In this document: positions 6,264 through 9,247 of the stretch, one piece after another
How the letters are laid out: every line of letters begins with the position of its first letter
How positions within the stretch are numbered: position 1 is the first letter of the stretch
From: Eggerthellaceae bacterium
GTDB lineage: Bacteria; Actinomycetota; Coriobacteriia; Coriobacteriales; Eggerthellaceae
Assembly (NCBI GenBank): GCA_900754955.1
Contig: CAAEEV010000206.1
Location: forward strand, 1 to 9,247
Length of the DNA stretch: 9,247 bases
Direction: 5' to 3'
Position numbers and translations under genes: made by a program
Notes under the pieces: generated by a model
Seen by the model: the letters and a program-made list of their open reading frames with translations, nothing else
Database searches by the model: none
What the model was told of the DNA's origin: nothing

Positions 6264-8216
6264 ATGTTGAAAACCGATCTGTGGCCGCGTCTTGCGCCGC
6301 TGCTCGCGTCAGTCGAGCGTCCGACGCGCTACCTTAACCATGAATGGGGCAGCGTGCGCAAGGAGGACGCCGACTTCTCCTTCTGCATGGTGTATCCCGA
6401 CACCTATGAGCTCGGTCAGGCGAACCAGGCGATCCGCATCCTCGTGAACGCCGTGAACGCGACCGAGCACCTGGCGGCCGAGCGCGCGTTTCTGCCGGCG
6501 GTCGACCTCATCGACGCGATGCGCGCGGAGGGCCTGCCGCTGTTCTCCATCGAAAGCTGCGCTCCGGTGCGCGAATTCGACGCGATCGGCATTACGCTGC
6601 CGCACGAGCTTGCGGCCACCAATGTGCTCGAGGTGATCGACCTCGCGGGCCTGCCGCTCCACGCGGCCGATCGCGCTGAGGACGACCCGTTCGTGCTCGG
6701 CGGCGGCCCCTGCGTGTTCAACCCCGAGCCGTACGCGCCGTTCTTCGACGCGCTGCTCATCGGCGAAGGCGAGGAAGCGGTTCCCGAGGTGCTTGGCGCG
6801 CTGCGCACGCTGCGCGCCCGCGGTGCCTCGCGCGCCGAGATCCTCCGTGCGCTCGCGGCGATCCCCGGCACCTATGTGCCGGGTCTCTATCGCTGGCGCA
6901 CCGAGGAGGAGGCGCAGGCGGCGGGCAGCTGGGTCGAGCCGCTTGATACGGGCGTTCCCGCGGTGATCGAGAAGCGCGTGTTCGAGGGCTTTGCCGCAAG
7001 TGACGCCTACGAGCCGAGCATTGTGCCGTACGCCGAGGTGGTGCACGACCGCCTCAACGTGGAGGTGCTGCGCGGTTGCGCGCGCGGCTGCCGCTTCTGC
7101 CAGGCGGGGATGATGTACCGCCCCGTGCGCGAGCGGAGCGCCGACAACATCGTGGCCGCGGTCGAGCGCGGCCTTGCCGAGACGGGCTACGACGAGGTGA
7201 GCCTCACTTCGCTGTCGTCCACCGACCACTCGCAGATCGCCGAGATCCTCACACACCTCAACCGCGCCTTCGACGGTAAGGGCGTGCGTATCTCGGTTCC
7301 CTCGCAGCGCCTCGACTCCTTCGGCGTGGAGATGGCGGGCCTTGTGGCCGGCCAGAAGAAGGGCGGTCTCACGTTCGCGCCCGAGGCGGGCACGCAGCGT
7401 CTGCGCGACGTGATTAACAAGAACGTGACCGAGGACGACCTGTTCGGCGCGATCGACGCGGCGTTCACGGCGGGATGGCGCCGCTGCAAGCTGTACTTCA
7501 TGATCGGCCTGCCCACCGAGACCGACGACGACATCAAGGGCATCGCGAGCCTCGCGCAGCGCGCCTACGACCGCGCGAAGGCGGCGGTGCCGCCCGATCA
7601 GCGCGGATCGGTGCGCATGAGCGTGTCGGTGGCGGTGTTCGTACCCAAGGCGCAGACGCCGTTTCAGTGGGACGGGCAGCTTTCGCCCGAGGAGACGATG
7701 CGGCGCGTGGGCCTGCTCAAGCGCTCGGTGAAGTACAAGGCGGTTGACGTGCGCTACCACGATCCCGAGACGAGCTTCGTGGAGGCGGTCATGAGCCGCG
7801 GCGGCCGCGAGGTGGCCGCGCTCGTCGAGGGCGCCTGGCGCCGCGGTGCGCGGTTCGACGCGTGGAGCGAGCTCTTCCGCGAGGAGGCGTGGCGCGCGGC
7901 GGCCGAAGAAGCGGGGCTGTCGGTCGAGGACATCGCCCAGCGCTCGTACGACACGGGCTACGTCATGCCGTGGTCGCATATCTCGGCGGGCGTCTCGACG
8001 CGTTTCCTCGCGCTCGAGCGCAAGCGCGCGCAGGAGGGCGTCACCACGGCCGACTGCACGTTCGCGTTGTGCACGGGCTGCGGCGTGTGCCAGGTCGTCG
8101 GCGTCGACAACGCGCTGGCTGCCGTACGCCATGCAGGCGGTTCGAACGCGCAGGATTCGGGAGAGCGTACCGCGGCGTGCGAGGACGGCGAGAGGGAAGA
8201 GGTGCATCGTGGCTGA
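6264..8216 (+). CDS. TIGR03960-family radical SAM protein with B12-binding-like N-terminal domain
   Basis: A 650-residue radical SAM enzyme of unknown reaction. Residues about 20-200 form the Rossmann-like domain usually annotated as B12-binding, with Y-P-D-T-Y-E-L-G-Q-A-N (44-54), FDAIGITLPHEL (105-115) and V-L-G-G-G-P (144-149). I see no DxHxxG cobalamin motif. The radical SAM core runs from about 260 to 500, with C272-x3-C276-x2-C279 for the 4Fe-4S cluster and LNVEVLRGCARGCRFCQAG around it, then FAPEAGTQRLRDVINK (371-386) and Y-F-M-I-G-L-P-T-E-T (411-420). Near the C-terminus, C598, C603, C606 and C609 (last three as C-T-G-C-G-V-C) form a further cysteine cluster that could bind metal. The last 40 residues are polar and unconserved in look. 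Start ATG 6264 has AAGGAG (6251-6256) overlapping the previous stop. It overlaps the DUF2344 gene by 8 bases, the usual family pairing. Confidence 0.9.
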   Translation: MLKTDLWPRLAPLLASVERPTRYLNHEWGSVRKEDADFSFCMVYPDTYELGQANQAIRILVNAVNATEHLAAERAFLPAVDLIDAMRAEGLPLFSIESCAPVREFDAIGITLPHELAATNVLEVIDLAGLPLHAADRAEDDPFVLGGGPCVFNPEPYAPFFDALLIGEGEEAVPEVLGALRTLRARGASRAEILRALAAIPGTYVPGLYRWRTEEEAQAAGSWVEPLDTGVPAVIEKRVFEGFAASDAYEPSIVPYAEVVHDRLNVEVLRGCARGCRFCQAGMMYRPVRERSADNIVAAVERGLAETGYDEVSLTSLSSTDHSQIAEILTHLNRAFDGKGVRISVPSQRLDSFGVEMAGLVAGQKKGGLTFAPEAGTQRLRDVINKNVTEDDLFGAIDAAFTAGWRRCKLYFMIGLPTETDDDIKGIASLAQRAYDRAKAAVPPDQRGSVRMSVSVAVFVPKAQTPFQWDGQLSPEETMRRVGLLKRSVKYKAVDVRYHDPETSFVEAVMSRGGREVAALVEGAWRRGARFDAWSELFREEAWRAAAEEAGLSVEDIAQRSYDTGYVMPWSHISAGVSTRFLALERKRAQEGVTTADCTFALCTGCGVCQVVGVDNALAAVRHAGGSNAQDSGERTAACEDGEREEVHRG

Positions 8217-8865
8217 TCCGCGTCTGTTCAGGCTTCGCGTGGTGTTTCGCAAGGCGGGTCGTCTCGCGCTGCTCTCGCATCTTGAGGTGGCCCGCGCGCT
8301 TGAGCGCGCTGTGCGCCGGGCCGATCTGCCCTTCGCGGTGAGCCAGGGTTTCTCGCCGCACATGCGCATCGCCTTCGGTGCCGCGCTGCCGGTGGGCGTC
8401 GGCGGTACCTCGGAGTTCTTCGACCTCTTCCTCACGCGCTACGTGCCGCCCGAGAAGGCGCTCGCGGCGCTTGCTCAGGCGAGCGCCGCCGACCTTGCGC
8501 CGCTCTCATGCGCGTACGTGGAGCACGCGAGCCCCGCAGCGTCGGTGGCCTTTCCCGTGAGCACGTACGAGGCGCGACTTTCCTGCGCCGTTGATCGCCT
8601 TGCGGTGCCCGCTGAGGTGACGGTTGTGCGCAAGCGCAAGGAGAAGCGCCTCGTGGTGGCCGACTACCTCGTGGGCGACCTTGCGGTGGAGGGCGATCGC
8701 GTGACGTTTGCGCTCGAGGCGAAGCCGACGGGATCGCTGCGCCCCGATGTGTTCATGCGCGCCTGCGTCGAGCAGGCGGTGGCGGCGGGCGCGTTGCCCG
8801 CGGATGCGCGGGTGATCGAGATCACGCGCACGGCCCAGCGCACGCATGACGGAGAAATGTTATAA
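8209..8865 (+). CDS. TIGR03936/DUF2344 radical SAM-linked protein
   Basis: A 218-residue soluble protein of the family that accompanies TIGR03960 radical SAM proteins, either next door or fused to them; its molecular role is not known. The N-terminal signature is clear: RLRVVFRKAGRLALLSHLE (8-26), E-R-A-V-R-R-A-D-L-P (32-41), A-V-S-Q-G-F-S-P-H-M (43-52) and FGAALPVGVGG (56-66), followed by an acidic S-E-F-F-D. The C-terminal half, with D-R-V-T-F-A-L-E-A and SLRPDV, fits the family's second lobe. The GTG at 8209 is chosen because it starts the conserved N-terminus, has AGAGGTG (8198-8204) upstream and overlaps the radical SAM stop by 8 bases (GTGGCTGA). Longer versions of this frame, open back to 7846, run through the radical SAM gene and are not credible. 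Length is typical of the family. Confidence 0.88.
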   Translation: MADPRLFRLRVVFRKAGRLALLSHLEVARALERAVRRADLPFAVSQGFSPHMRIAFGAALPVGVGGTSEFFDLFLTRYVPPEKALAALAQASAADLAPLSCAYVEHASPAASVAFPVSTYEARLSCAVDRLAVPAEVTVVRKRKEKRLVVADYLVGDLAVEGDRVTFALEAKPTGSLRPDVFMRACVEQAVAAGALPADARVIEITRTAQRTHDGEML

Positions 8866-8866
8866 T
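8858..8866 (+). promoter_or_regulatory. Extended -10 promoter element upstream of cydD-like gene
   Basis: TGTTATAAT is an exact TGn-TATAAT extended -10 sequence. It lies in an A/T-rich patch (about 8851-8880) that stands out in this GC-rich window. It overlaps the last codons and stop of the DUF2344 gene. No good -35 hexamer is present 17 bases upstream (GCGCAC at 8838-8843), which is acceptable for extended -10 promoters. Transcription would begin near 8873, leaving a leader of about 30 bases before the GTG at 8905. Confidence 0.6.
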
Positions 8867-8892
8867 CCAAGTATCATTTTAGGCGAGGATCC

Positions 8893-8899
8893 GAGGGGG
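8893..8899 (+). promoter_or_regulatory. Ribosome binding site for the cydD-like gene
   Basis: GAGGGGG lies 5 bases before the GTG at 8905 and supports that start. A second purine run, AGGCGAGG (8881-8888), lies further upstream at a less suitable distance. Confidence 0.55.
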
Positions 8900-8904
8900 C
8901 GTCT

Positions 8905-9247
8905 GTGTTCGATCGCGCGTTGTTGGCACTTCCCGGATCACGCCGCGCGCTTGCGGTGGTGTGCGCGCTCACGCTGCTGCGCGCTTTCTGCATCGTGGGG
9001 CAGGCGTGGGGGCTCGCCCGCGCGCTCGTCGGGTTTTGGGAGGGCTCCTCTCTCGGTGCGCTGGCGGGCTGGATTGCGCTGTTCGCCCTCTGCTTTCTGC
9101 TGCGCCAGGCGATCGGCGCCGCGCAGGAGCGCTTCATGGAGCGGTTTGCGCGCGAGCGCGCCGATGAGCTGCGTACGCGTCTGCTCGAGGCGCTCTACGA
9201 CGCTGGCCCTGCGGTTGTGAGCCGGCACGGCTCGGCCGCCACGGTGA
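8905..9247 (+). CDS. cydD: CydD-like thiol-reductant ABC exporter, N-terminal fragment
   Basis: The frame starts at GTG 8905 and stays open to the window edge, giving the first 114 residues. They look like the beginning of the membrane domain of a fused ABC exporter half-transporter: a short FDRALLALPGSRRAL leader, a membrane helix at about residues 16-46 rich in Ala/Leu, a second at about 55-76, and then the long cytoplasmic helix with alternating charges (Q-E-R-F-M-E-R-F-A-R-E-R-A-D-E-L-R) and L-L-E-A-L-Y-D-A-G-P, then R-H-G. This pattern fits Gram-positive-type CydD, which with CydC exports cysteine or glutathione and is needed to assemble cytochrome bd oxidase. No nucleotide-binding motif is inside the window, so the ABC class is inferred from the membrane part only. 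A lipid- or peptide-type ABC exporter remains possible. It has its own promoter-like element and is probably a separate transcription unit. Confidence 0.65.
   Translation, partial: MFDRALLALPGSRRALAVVCALTLLRAFCIVGQAWGLARALVGFWEGSSLGALAGWIALFALCFLLRQAIGAAQERFMERFARERADELRTRLLEALYDAGPAVVSRHGSAATV

Noticed and set aside
7846..8208. Possible N-terminal extension of the DUF2344 protein into the radical SAM gene
   Set aside because: The extension is Arg/Ser-rich shadow sequence. The conserved family N-terminus begins just after GTG 8209, which has a ribosome binding site.
6309..8435. A 708-codon open frame on the minus strand opposite the radical SAM and DUF2344 genes
   Set aside because: Its His/Arg/Ala-rich composition and exact shadowing of two well-supported plus-strand genes show it is a codon-bias artefact.
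8866..8904. Searched the only promoter-bearing gap for a terminator, riboswitch or operator
   Set aside because: Only the promoter leader and ribosome binding site are seen. A short GGATCC palindrome is too small to mean anything, and there is no GC hairpin followed by a T-run.
1..9247. Looked for tRNA, rRNA, CRISPR arrays, IS ends, integrases, toxin-antitoxin or defence genes
   Set aside because: None seen. The window is almost fully occupied by co-directional housekeeping-type genes with uniform composition.

Overview
The window is a dense, GC-rich, single-strand (+) run of bacterial genes. It reads as chromosomal core genome rather than an accessory island. No tRNA, rRNA, CRISPR array, IS element, integrase or phage gene is visible. 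The high-GC codon use, an MreBCD/PBP2/RodA cluster and the TIGR03960/TIGR03936 radical-SAM pair suggest a rod-shaped actinobacterium of the Coriobacteriia type (for example an Eggerthella relative). This taxonomic guess is an inference from gene content and composition, not from a marker gene.

Layout. (1) 2-343: the 3' end of mreB. (2) 362-5226: mreC, mreD, a class B penicillin-binding protein (PBP2/mrdA) and rodA, packed with gaps of 2 to 18 bases. This is the classic elongasome: the MreB filament, the MreC/MreD membrane scaffold, the RodA glycan polymerase and its partner transpeptidase PBP2. (3) 5210-6259: a 349-residue protein of unknown function that overlaps the end of rodA. It has a DUF697-like C-terminal half and a Rossmann-like N-terminal half with no recognisable P-loop. 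(4) 6264-8865: a TIGR03960-type radical SAM protein and its usual partner, the TIGR03936/DUF2344 'radical SAM-linked' protein, overlapping by 8 bases. (5) 8858-8866: a perfect extended -10 promoter element sitting on the stop codon of the DUF2344 gene. It marks the start of a new transcription unit. (6) 8905 to the end: the N-terminal membrane domain of an ABC exporter that best resembles CydD, cut by the window edge.

Genes from mreB to the DUF2344 gene look like one co-directional operon with frequent translational coupling (stop codons overlapping ribosome binding sites or starts). The well-supported biology is lateral-wall peptidoglycan synthesis. The less understood parts are the extra N-terminal membrane segment on PBP2, the orphan DUF697-like protein directly behind rodA, and the radical SAM pair whose reaction is unknown. 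I did not find clear evidence of a wholly new system; the most unusual items are those three.
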